A stretch of DNA of 5,069 nt from an uncultured Acidobacteriota bacterium (GTDB taxonomy: Bacteria; Acidobacteriota; JAAYUB01). This document shows positions 1 to 5,069 of this stretch, in pieces. Below the pieces are notes generated by a model that was not told the DNA's origin, ran no database searches, and saw nothing but the letters and a program-made list of their open reading frames with translations. The translations under genes were made by a program, and so were the position numbers. How positions within the stretch are numbered: the first letter of the stretch is position 1; the number at the start of each line of letters is the position of its first letter. The stretch covers positions 1 through 5,069 of the forward strand of contig CALAMB010000043.1 in NCBI GenBank assembly GCA_937925645.1, given 5' to 3'.

Positions 1-74
1 TGAGAACCTTCCAAATCTGGCCCGAATCCCCTGTCCCCGTTAATTTAACAAAATATTCACGGAATTGTGATGCA

Positions 75-89
75 GGTCATACTTTGACC
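75..89. promoter_or_regulatory. Short inverted repeat, possible operator
   Basis: The arms GGTCA (75-79) and TGACC (85-89) are perfect reverse complements separated by five bases, so their centres lie about one helical turn apart. The right arm overlaps a TTGACC hexamer that could serve as a -35 box for the gene starting at 140. The placement and symmetry fit a dimeric regulator site, but five-base arms arise often by chance and no regulator is identifiable here. Confidence 0.25.
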
Positions 90-112
90 CGGTAATGCGC
101 ATATGATAAGGT
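84..112 (+). promoter_or_regulatory. Weak sigma70-like promoter for the receiver/PilZ gene
   Basis: TTGACC (84-89) matches five of six -35 consensus bases. A 17-bp spacer leads to TAAGGT (107-112), which matches only three of six -10 bases. A better -10 hexamer, TATGAT (102-107), lies only 12 bp after TTGACC, too close for standard pairing. An AT-rich stretch at about 41-58 lies upstream. The gene at 140 is the first in this direction in the window, so a promoter is expected in this leader, but the exact one is uncertain. Confidence 0.3.
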
Positions 113-139
113 CGCGTGATATAGGAAAGGGTGGTTATC

Positions 140-1582
140 ATGTTAGACCTGACTCGGCTGACCTATTGCGTGGAACAGGCCCGGATGGAGATCCTGCAGG
201 GCCGCGTCCTGTCCGGGATCGACCAGATCCACCACCTGAAAAAGAACGGCCACCAGGTGGACATCTCCATCATCGAGGACATCGTCGACCTCGGCTCCCT
301 GATGAAGTACCTGTACGACGAGACGTTCCTCGGCGACGCCATCACCGCCACCCGCTGCCTGGCGGCGCTCAAGGACCTCGACTACCCGGTGGACCGGCAG
401 AAAATCAACTACATCCGCTACAAGAAACTGTCCATGATGGGCCTGCGGCTCAACACCTACTACGACAACGCCCGGCCCGCCTTCGCCTCGCTGCTGCGCA
501 CGCTGCGATCGTTTTTCTCCGAGATCGGCGACTACCGGGAGTGCATGCTCCACAAGACCGACGCGCGGATCACCTTCGAGGAGGACGTGATCGTCCGCTT
601 CGCCAACGAGTCGTTCCGCGACCTGTTCCTCCAGATCGCGTTCCAGCAGGCCATCGAGTTCGGCCTGAGCTTCCACTGGGAGAACCACCATTCCATCCTG
701 AACCAGGAGCTCACCGGCCGCCTGAGCTGGTCGCTGATCCAGTCCCAGACCAACCTGCCCAAGGAGTGGTACCACGACATCAAGGGGAAGTTCGACGAGT
801 TCATCCGCTCGCTCATCGCCAAGCTGGAGACCCTCGACATGCCGCGCTACTTCCCCTCCAGCGGCAAGGTCAGCGACCTGGTCTGGGTGATCTTCTCCCG
901 CGACTACACCGTGGGGCAGCGGATCAGCTCCACCATGCGCAACTACGCCACCCTCCAGATCCAGGACCTGGACCTGCTCGAGGGCTATCTCGGCCAGGAC
1001 GAGGGGGGCGTGGGCGCCTTCATATGCTACGTCTCCTTCAACGATTTCGACGCCATCACGGCCATCGTCCGCCACAAGCTGACCCGGGCCAACATGGGCG
1101 CGCCGGTGATCATCTTCGCCGAGCCGCTCTTCTTCAAGGTGGTCAAGGACCGCAGCCTCCTCTTCCCGGGGTGCGAGTTCGTCCAGCCCATCAGCCCGGA
1201 GAACATCCAGAACCTGGAGTACACCCTGGCCAAGGTGCAGGGCTTCCGCCGCCGTTTTGTCCGCCTGCCGCTGAACATGGAGTGCGAGGCGGCTCTGCGG
1301 CAGGGTGTCGAGCACACCCGGGCGACGCCGGTCAGCCCCGGCGGCACCTTTATCAAGACCCACAAGTCGGTGCCGGTGTTCACCCGCGCCGAGGTGACGC
1401 TGCGCGATCCGCTGGCCGGTTTCGAGGACACCTTCAGCGGTCGGGTCATTTACAACGCCGCCGGCGGCACGGCGGTGGAGTTCGACAACCTCATCCCCTT
1501 CGACAAGTTCCAGCGGCTGCGCGACCTGTCGCTGGACCGCCACCGGAAGGTGCTGGACACCCTCAAACGGTCGCGGGTCTGA
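140..1582 (+). CDS. Degenerate receiver-like plus PilZ domain protein
   Basis: This is a 480-residue, apparently cytoplasmic protein with no signal peptide or membrane segment. Residues 1 to about 275 are mostly helical-looking, and I do not recognise them. Residues ~275-365 look like a response-regulator receiver fold: a hydrophobic strand GAFICYV (292-298), then PVIIFAEP (322-329), then CEFVQPISPENI (345-356), which mirrors the usual G-A-x-D-Y-x-x-K-P-x-x-x-E ending. The phosphoacceptor Asp is absent (Tyr297/Val298 region), the switch Thr/Ser appears to be Ala327, and the conserved Lys is Gln349, so it should not be phosphorylated. Residues ~368-480 form a PilZ-type domain: RxxxR is present (Arg371, Arg375), followed by PVSPGG (397-402), where Pro397 replaces the usual Asp/Asn of D/NxSxxG, and GRVIYN (434-439) with GTAVEF (443-448) as the closing strands. 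PilZ domains commonly bind cyclic di-GMP, so a c-di-GMP effector role is inferred. The start at ATG 140 is preferred over GTG 131 because GGAAAGGG (124-131) sits eight bases upstream of it. Domain calls are by eye. Confidence 0.85.
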   Translation: MLDLTRLTYCVEQARMEILQGRVLSGIDQIHHLKKNGHQVDISIIEDIVDLGSLMKYLYDETFLGDAITATRCLAALKDLDYPVDRQKINYIRYKKLSMMGLRLNTYYDNARPAFASLLRTLRSFFSEIGDYRECMLHKTDARITFEEDVIVRFANESFRDLFLQIAFQQAIEFGLSFHWENHHSILNQELTGRLSWSLIQSQTNLPKEWYHDIKGKFDEFIRSLIAKLETLDMPRYFPSSGKVSDLVWVIFSRDYTVGQRISSTMRNYATLQIQDLDLLEGYLGQDEGGVGAFICYVSFNDFDAITAIVRHKLTRANMGAPVIIFAEPLFFKVVKDRSLLFPGCEFVQPISPENIQNLEYTLAKVQGFRRRFVRLPLNMECEAALRQGVEHTRATPVSPGGTFIKTHKSVPVFTRAEVTLRDPLAGFEDTFSGRVIYNAAGGTAVEFDNLIPFDKFQRLRDLSLDRHRKVLDTLKRSRV

Positions 1583-1682
1583 GCCCGCCGGTTCCCCTTC
1601 CAACGAATCCCGAGCCGTCGCCGCCGCATCCATCGCGGACCGGGCGGCGGTGCGGCCGCGCGCGCCGGCGGGCCCCGTTTTT
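1583..1682 (+). terminator. GC-rich dyad and T5 run, possible terminator
   Basis: A perfect 9-bp inverted repeat GCCCGCCGG (1583-1591) / CCGGCGGGC (1665-1673) brackets a nested 7-bp one, CCGCCGC (1621-1627) / GCGGCGG (1644-1650). A TTTTT run follows at 1678-1682. The outer loop is long (73 nt) and the T run is short, so this is not a textbook intrinsic terminator. Its place between the stop codon and the next promoter-like element suits termination of the preceding gene. GC-rich spacers form such dyads easily. Confidence 0.3.
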
Positions 1683-1686
1683 CTGG

Positions 1687-1715
1687 TGGCCATCCGCCGG
1701 GTGAAGGATTACAAT
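1687..1715 (+). promoter_or_regulatory. Putative sigma70-type promoter for folE2-rnhA
   Basis: TGGCCA (1687-1692, four of six -35 bases) is followed after 17 bp by TACAAT (1710-1715, five of six -10 bases). Transcription would start near 1722, giving a leader of about 27 bases that includes GGAGG at 1735-1739. The AT-rich hexamer stands out in an otherwise very GC-rich spacer. I saw no AT-rich Zur-type palindrome here, although zinc-responsive control of folE2 is known in some bacteria. Confidence 0.4.
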
Positions 1716-1748
1716 ACCCGGCTTGACCGGCAGCGGAGGCGAACCAGC

Positions 1749-2540
1749 ATGATCGACGTGCAACGGATGCGCGACAACCGCAACCTCGACATCAAGAAGG
1801 TCGGGGTCAAGGGGGTGACCTACCCCATCATCGTCCTGGACCGCGCCCGGGAGACCCAGTCGACCGTGGCCGCCATCAGCATGTACGTGGATCTGCCCCA
1901 CCACTTCAAGGGCACCCACATGTCGCGGTTCATCGAGATCCTCAACGAGTACCGCGGCGAGATGACCGTGCACAAGATGCCCGAGCTGCTGCAGGCGATG
2001 CGCGACCGCCTCGAGGCCGAGACCGCCCACATCGAAATCGAGTTTCCCTACTTCATCGAGAAGGAGGCGCCGGCCAGCCGGGCCCGCTCGCTGATGGATT
2101 ACGAGTGTTTCTTTCTTGGCACGCTGGGCGCCGAGCTGGATTTCATCCTGGGCGTGCGGGTGCCCCTGACCAGCCTGTGCCCCTGCTCCAAGGAGATCAG
2201 CCGCTACGGCGCTCACAACCAGCGCTCGCTGGTCACCGTGCAGGTGAGGAGCCGCGATTTCATCTGGCTGGAGGAGCTGATCGGGCTCGTGGAATCCTGC
2301 GGCAGCTCCGAGCTCTACGCCCTGCTCAAGCGCGAGGACGAAAAGCACGTCACCGAGCGCGCCTACGACAACCCGGTGTTCGTCGAGGACCTGGTCCGCA
2401 ACGTCGCCCTGAAACTGCGCGAGGACCCGCGGATCACCTGGTTCTCGGTGGCAGCCGAAAACTTCGAGAGCATTCACAACCATTCCGCGTACGCCTTCAT
2501 CGAGATGGACAAAGAGCACGACGGTGACATCGCCCTTTAA
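1749..2540 (+). CDS. folE2: GTP cyclohydrolase FolE2 (type IB)
   Basis: FolE2 converts GTP to 7,8-dihydroneopterin triphosphate, the first step of tetrahydrofolate (and in some bacteria queuosine) synthesis, in the cytoplasm. The 263 residues match the COG1469 family over its full length. An N-terminal VGVKGVTYPI segment (18-27) is followed by the strand AISMYVDLPHHFKGTHMSRF (42-61), the hallmark LCPCSKEIS (143-151) with GAHNQR (154-159), and the C-terminal ENFESIHNHSAYA (237-249). Cys144 or Cys146 of the CPC motif and nearby His and Glu residues are expected metal ligands in this metal-flexible enzyme, which is unrelated in sequence to the zinc-dependent FolE. ATG 1749 is chosen because GGAGG (1735-1739) lies nine bases upstream and the family N-terminus begins there; the open frame extends further up only through spacer. 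The 3' end overlaps rnhA by 17 bp. No folB, folP or queuosine genes are visible nearby. Confidence 0.96.
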   Translation: MIDVQRMRDNRNLDIKKVGVKGVTYPIIVLDRARETQSTVAAISMYVDLPHHFKGTHMSRFIEILNEYRGEMTVHKMPELLQAMRDRLEAETAHIEIEFPYFIEKEAPASRARSLMDYECFFLGTLGAELDFILGVRVPLTSLCPCSKEISRYGAHNQRSLVTVQVRSRDFIWLEELIGLVESCGSSELYALLKREDEKHVTERAYDNPVFVEDLVRNVALKLREDPRITWFSVAAENFESIHNHSAYAFIEMDKEHDGDIAL

Positions 2541-2994
2541 GCACGCGATCACGATCTACACCGACGGCGCCTGCAGCGGCAATCCCGGCCCGGGCGGCTG
2601 GGCGGCCGTGCTCCTGTCCGGCGACCACCGCAAGGAGATCAGCGGCGCCGCGCGCCACACCACGAACAACATCATGGAGTTGACCGCCGCCATCCAGGCG
2701 CTTCGGCAGCTCCGCTCCGCCTGCCGGGTCACGCTGTTCTCCGACAGCCGCTACCTCGTTCAGGGCATGACCGAATGGCTGCCCAACTGGATCCGGAAAG
2801 GGTGGCGCCGGCCGGGCGGCACGGTGGCCAACCGCACGCTCTGGGAGGAGCTGCACCGGCTGGCCGGCCGCCACGCGGTGACGTGGCGCTGGATCCCGGC
2901 CCACCACGACGACCCGGTCGCCTCCCACCCGGAGAACGCCCGCTGCGACGAACTGGCCCGCGCCGCCATCGCGGCGGCGGCCGGGGACGACTGA
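2524..2994 (+). CDS. rnhA: Ribonuclease HI
   Basis: RNase HI cleaves the RNA strand of RNA-DNA hybrids (R-loops, lagging-strand primers) using two metal ions. At 156 residues it matches the E. coli enzyme (155). All four catalytic acids can be placed: Asp14 in YTDGACSGNPGPGG (12-25), Glu52 in NNIMELTAA (48-56), Asp74 in FSDSRYLVQG (72-81) and Asp142 in ENARCDELA (137-145). The basic handle segment W-I-R-K-G-W-R (89-95) is present. The mobile catalytic histidine is probably His127 in PAHHDDPVASHPEN, where the loop to Asp142 is about five residues longer than in the E. coli protein. The start is GTG 2524, inside the last codons of folE2; a weak AAAGAG (2511-2516) lies seven bases upstream, so translational coupling to folE2 is likely. 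The next in-frame residues already belong to the first beta strand, which leaves little room for a later start. Confidence 0.95.
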   Translation: MTSPFKHAITIYTDGACSGNPGPGGWAAVLLSGDHRKEISGAARHTTNNIMELTAAIQALRQLRSACRVTLFSDSRYLVQGMTEWLPNWIRKGWRRPGGTVANRTLWEELHRLAGRHAVTWRWIPAHHDDPVASHPENARCDELARAAIAAAAGDD

Positions 2995-3013
2995 AGCGGC
3001 GCGGCGGGGACGC

Positions 3014-3049
3014 CGGCCGATTCGGCCGACCCTCTGACCATCAGTCGGC
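3014..3049. terminator. Dyads between convergent genes, possible bidirectional terminator
   Basis: The 46-bp gap between two convergent stop codons holds CGGCCGA-T-TCGGCCG (3014-3028), a perfect interrupted palindrome able to form a 5-6 bp hairpin. A second, overlapping dyad is GCCGAC (3025-3030) / GTCGGC (3044-3049), which reaches over the minus-strand stop codon and encloses CTGA/TCAG (3034-3037/3041-3044). There is no T run on either strand, so if this terminates transcription it is not a classic intrinsic terminator. The location makes the role reasonable. Confidence 0.35.
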
Positions 3050-4159
3050 GGACACGGGGGAAGACCGGCGGACGCGCCACCAGCGCAGGAACTTGTCCTT
3101 GGCCACCACCAGCAGCACCAGCGACAGAAACATGGGCACGAAGACGGCGAACGCCTGCGGGACGCTGAGCGAGCGCCCGAAGTGGCGGACCAGCCCGACG
3201 TTCCAGGACGAGCCGTAGATGATGAGCAGGTGCAGCCAGTAGATCGTCAGCGTCTCCGAACCCACCAGCCGGATGATCCAGGGGACCGACCGGACCTTCC
3301 GCGCCAGCGCCGAGATGCCGGTAAAGATGAGCACGACGCAGCCCAGCCGGAGCCACAGGCTATAGGCGGCCAGGCTTCTGAAGATCAGCTCGGACGGCAG
3401 CTTCGGGTACAACCAGTAGAACGGCAGGCCGACAGCCAGCACGACCAGCCCGGCCAGGAAGAACGGGCCGTGCCAGTTTTCGCGGTCCTTGAGGCGGGTC
3501 TGGTGCCAGTGGGCGGCCAGGATGCCGCCGTACATGAACGCCACCCACGGCACCAGGGGGAAGTACGAGTTGAAATTGCCGCCCAGGTAGAAATTCCACA
3601 GTTGCGGGGATTCTGTTTGCCCGTTGAGGTACCAGATCAACGGGCTGAGAATGAAGATGAGGGGCATGGCGATGCCGATGTATGCCAGAAACCGCCGGCG
3701 GGTGCGGAGCAGGGCGATGAGGATGTGCAGCAGCAGCAGGTTGACGGCGACGCACTGGAGGATGTCCACGTTCATCCAGGAGAGCCACTGCGTGGCGGTC
3801 AGCGGCGTGGTGAAGAGCTGCAGCGGATTGCTCAGCGGCAGATGCAGCATGTAGCCGATGAACAGGAGCAGTGCCACTCGCCGGAGGCGCCGCCACAGGC
3901 GCGGCGACAGGCGCAGGTACTCGTCCCAGTAGCGAGTGGTGGCCACGTAGAAGGCGAAACCGCTGACGAACAGGAAGGTCGGGGCGGTCAGGCCGCGGAA
4001 GTGCTGCCACTCGGCGAACAGGACGGTCTGGCGGATGCTCTCATTCAGGAGGTCGTTGAAGGTGTGGCCGAACACCATCATGACGCAGGCGTAGGCCCGG
4101 ACGATGTCCACGAAGAGCAAGCGCTGGCCGGCGGAGCTCGGGGCGTTGGCGGATGTCAC
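3041..4159 (-). CDS. Multi-pass membrane acyltransferase (HGSNAT/DUF1624 or acyltransferase-3 type)
   Basis: This is a 372-residue protein with about ten hydrophobic segments. It opens with RLLFVDIVRAYACVMMVFGH (13-32), where Arg21 and His32 form the R-X10-H motif of membrane acyltransferases. Next come APTFLFVSGFAF (59-70) and DILQCVAVNLLLLH (132-145), resembling the heparan-glucosaminide acetyltransferase-like (DUF1624) family, and near the C-terminus SETLTIYWLHLLIIYG, a segment shared by such families. The protein should sit in the inner membrane and transfer an acyl, often acetyl, group to a surface or cell-wall glycan; the substrate cannot be read from the sequence. Start choice: the frame is open to a TTG at 4276, but those 39 extra codons encode a Pro/Arg/Ser-rich stretch with clearly lower GC at third positions and no ribosome site. 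GTG 4159 has AGGCAGG just upstream and leaves 12 residues before the first membrane helix. It is convergent with rnhA and divergent from the PIN gene, so probably transcribed alone. Confidence 0.85.
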   Translation of the reverse strand: MTSANAPSSAGQRLLFVDIVRAYACVMMVFGHTFNDLLNESIRQTVLFAEWQHFRGLTAPTFLFVSGFAFYVATTRYWDEYLRLSPRLWRRLRRVALLLFIGYMLHLPLSNPLQLFTTPLTATQWLSWMNVDILQCVAVNLLLLHILIALLRTRRRFLAYIGIAMPLIFILSPLIWYLNGQTESPQLWNFYLGGNFNSYFPLVPWVAFMYGGILAAHWHQTRLKDRENWHGPFFLAGLVVLAVGLPFYWLYPKLPSELIFRSLAAYSLWLRLGCVVLIFTGISALARKVRSVPWIIRLVGSETLTIYWLHLLIIYGSSWNVGLVRHFGRSLSVPQAFAVFVPMFLSLVLLVVAKDKFLRWWRVRRSSPVSAD

Positions 4160-4339
4160 GGACGCCTGCCTGGAGGATTCCCCTGCCGGGCCGTTGGATT
4201 CGGGAGCGGGGCGGCGCCGCGCAGGTTGGCGGGTCGGACGTCTCGAGCGAATCGAGACCGCCGGATCCGCATCCAAAGTGTACCATAGGTGCCGTCGGGC
4301 TCCGCAAACGTTTTAGCCCGTGGGCGCGGCCGACGGCTC

Positions 4340-4348
4340 TGTTATAAT
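4340..4348 (+). promoter_or_regulatory. Extended -10 promoter for the YacL-like gene
   Basis: TGTTATAAT contains a perfect TATAAT (4343-4348) preceded by TG one base upstream, the extended -10 element. That explains why no good -35 hexamer is found 16-18 bp upstream (GTGGGC at 4320-4325 is poor). Transcription would begin near 4355 and leave a leader of about 89 bases before the start codon at 4444. The AT-rich core stands out sharply in this GC-rich sequence. Confidence 0.55.
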
Positions 4349-4372
4349 AAGTTCATTTGATCGACCTGCATC

Positions 4373-4417
4373 CGTGACCGGTATTTGATAACGCGTGACC
4401 CATCATACCTGGTGACT
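4373..4417 (+). repeat. Spaced CGTGACC-type repeats in the leader of the YacL-like gene
   Basis: CGTGACC occurs at 4373-4379 and again at 4394-4400, exactly 21 bp (two helical turns) apart. A related GGTGACT lies at 4411-4417, 17 bp further on. The same-face spacing suggests a protein-binding array downstream of the extended -10 element, or structure in the leader RNA. Seven-base repeats can be coincidental, so this is tentative. Confidence 0.25.
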
Positions 4418-4443
4418 TCATATTTATTCGGAGGAATCATCCC

Positions 4444-5069
4444 ATGGACATCTGGTTCATCCGCGTCATTTTTTGCTGTCTGCTCGTCTATGCCTCCTAC
4501 GCCCTCCGGCCTTTCGGGTCCAACCTGGCCGCCAACCTCGTCGCGGGCGGCGTGCTGGCGCTGGCCATCATCCTGTTCGAGATCCGGATCCGCCGGCTGA
4601 GTCTCAAAACGCTGATCGGCGCGCTGATCGGCTCCATTACCGGCATCATCGGCGCGACCCTCATCTCGCTGGTGTTGAGCCGCATGACGGCCATCCCCCC
4701 CGCGGCCGGCACCTTCCTCCAGGTGCTCATCATCATGCTCATGGCCTACGTGGGGCTCATCGTGGGCGCCGACAAGGGCAACCTGCTGAACATGAAAGTG
4801 TTCGAGGGGCTGTTCACCACCGACCGCCCGGCGCTGGGCTGCCCCAAGATCATCGACACCTCGGTGATCATCGACGGCCGCGTCGCCGACATCTGCGAGA
4901 CCGGCTTCCTCGACGGGGTGCTGGTGCTGCCGCAGTTCGTCCTGCACGAGCTGCAGATGATCGCCGACTCGTCGGACTCCATCAAGCGCAACCGCGGCCG
5001 CCGCGGGCTGGACATCCTGCAGCGCATCCAGAAGACGGTGGGCGTCAACGTGCAGATCGTCGAGAAGGA
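4444..5069 (+). CDS. YacL-like membrane-anchored PIN (probably PIN-TRAM) protein, 3' partial
   Basis: The first 208 residues are present; the window ends within codon 209. Four hydrophobic segments (about 4-21, 28-48, 56-79 and 91-110) form the membrane anchor, followed by a short linker and the PIN nuclease domain from ~135. The PIN start KIIDTSVIIDGRVADICETG (135-154) and the following LPQFVLHELQMIADSSDS (162-179) with KRNRGRRGLDIL (181-192) are the signature of the YacL family. Asp138 and Glu169 are expected metal-binding acids; the remaining acids and the C-terminal TRAM RNA-binding domain would lie past the window edge. The family is assumed to act on RNA at the inner face of the membrane, but its substrate is poorly known. 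ATG 4444 is supported by GGAGG (4430-4434) nine bases upstream. In many genomes such genes are followed by the isoprenoid genes ispD/ispF, which cannot be checked here. Confidence 0.94.
   Translation, partial: MDIWFIRVIFCCLLVYASYALRPFGSNLAANLVAGGVLALAIILFEIRIRRLSLKTLIGALIGSITGIIGATLISLVLSRMTAIPPAAGTFLQVLIIMLMAYVGLIVGADKGNLLNMKVFEGLFTTDRPALGCPKIIDTSVIIDGRVADICETGFLDGVLVLPQFVLHELQMIADSSDSIKRNRGRRGLDILQRIQKTVGVNVQIVEK

Noticed and set aside
1..3. TGA at the very start of the window as the stop codon of a preceding gene
   Set aside because: There is no sequence before it to test a reading frame.
103..1704. A 533-codon open frame on the + strand and a 516-codon open frame on the - strand (143-1693) over the receiver/PilZ gene
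   Set aside because: Both are shadows caused by the high-GC codon pattern of the real frame. Their translations are Arg/Pro/Gly/His-rich or Asp/Val/Leu-rich with no domain pattern, while the chosen frame has a ribosome site and recognisable PilZ motifs.
1563..2552. A 329-codon minus-strand frame opposite folE2
   Set aside because: It lies antisense to a gene whose full length matches FolE2, and its translation shows no family features.
3182..4288. A 368-codon plus-strand frame opposite the membrane acyltransferase
   Set aside because: The translation is Gln/Glu/Asp/His-rich low-complexity material, typical of the antisense of a hydrophobic high-GC gene. The minus-strand product has clear membrane segments and the R-X10-H motif.
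4341..4355. AT-rich GTTATAATAAGTTC resembling part of a Zur-type site
   Set aside because: It lacks the required dyad symmetry and lies upstream of the PIN gene rather than folE2; the extended -10 reading explains it better.
4385..4600. A 71-codon plus-strand frame overlapping the start of the YacL-like gene
   Set aside because: It is out of frame with the PIN gene, has no ribosome site of its own, and is Ser/Pro-rich without any motif.
4342..4947. A 201-codon minus-strand frame opposite the YacL-like gene
   Set aside because: It is His/Asp/Gln-rich antisense shadow of a strongly recognisable PIN protein and crosses its promoter.

Overview
This is a GC-rich bacterial window with five genes: four complete, and one running off the right edge. 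The GC-rich third codon positions, very short intergenic gaps and a PilZ-domain gene point to a free-living, Gram-negative-type bacterium. A high-GC phylum such as Acidobacteriota or one of the former Deltaproteobacteria is plausible. No rRNA or other taxonomic marker is present, so this placement is inference only. I see no mobile element, CRISPR array or tRNA.

Left part (1-1748): a short leader carries a small inverted repeat and a weak promoter-like pair. It precedes a 480-residue protein whose last third reads as a degenerate response-regulator receiver followed by a PilZ domain. Its first ~275 residues match nothing I recognise. The 166-bp gap after it ends in a GC-rich dyad and a T5 run, then a promoter-like pair for the next gene.

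Centre (1749-2994): folE2 (type IB GTP cyclohydrolase, first step of folate/pterin synthesis) and rnhA (ribonuclease HI) lie in the same direction and overlap by 17 bp, so they are probably cotranscribed and translationally coupled. The RNase HI carries an apparent ~5-residue insertion in the mobile histidine loop.

Right part (2995-5069): a convergent gene on the minus strand encodes a polytopic membrane acyltransferase of the HGSNAT/DUF1624-like or acyltransferase-3-like type, with an R-X10-H motif. Its start is best placed at an internal GTG. A 284-bp divergent intergenic region follows, with a perfect extended -10 element (TGTTATAAT) and spaced GTGACC repeats. It leads into a YacL-like membrane-anchored PIN-domain protein, cut off by the window end.

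The content is mostly housekeeping. The least ordinary item is the pseudo-receiver/PilZ protein. I found no convincing novel multi-gene system.
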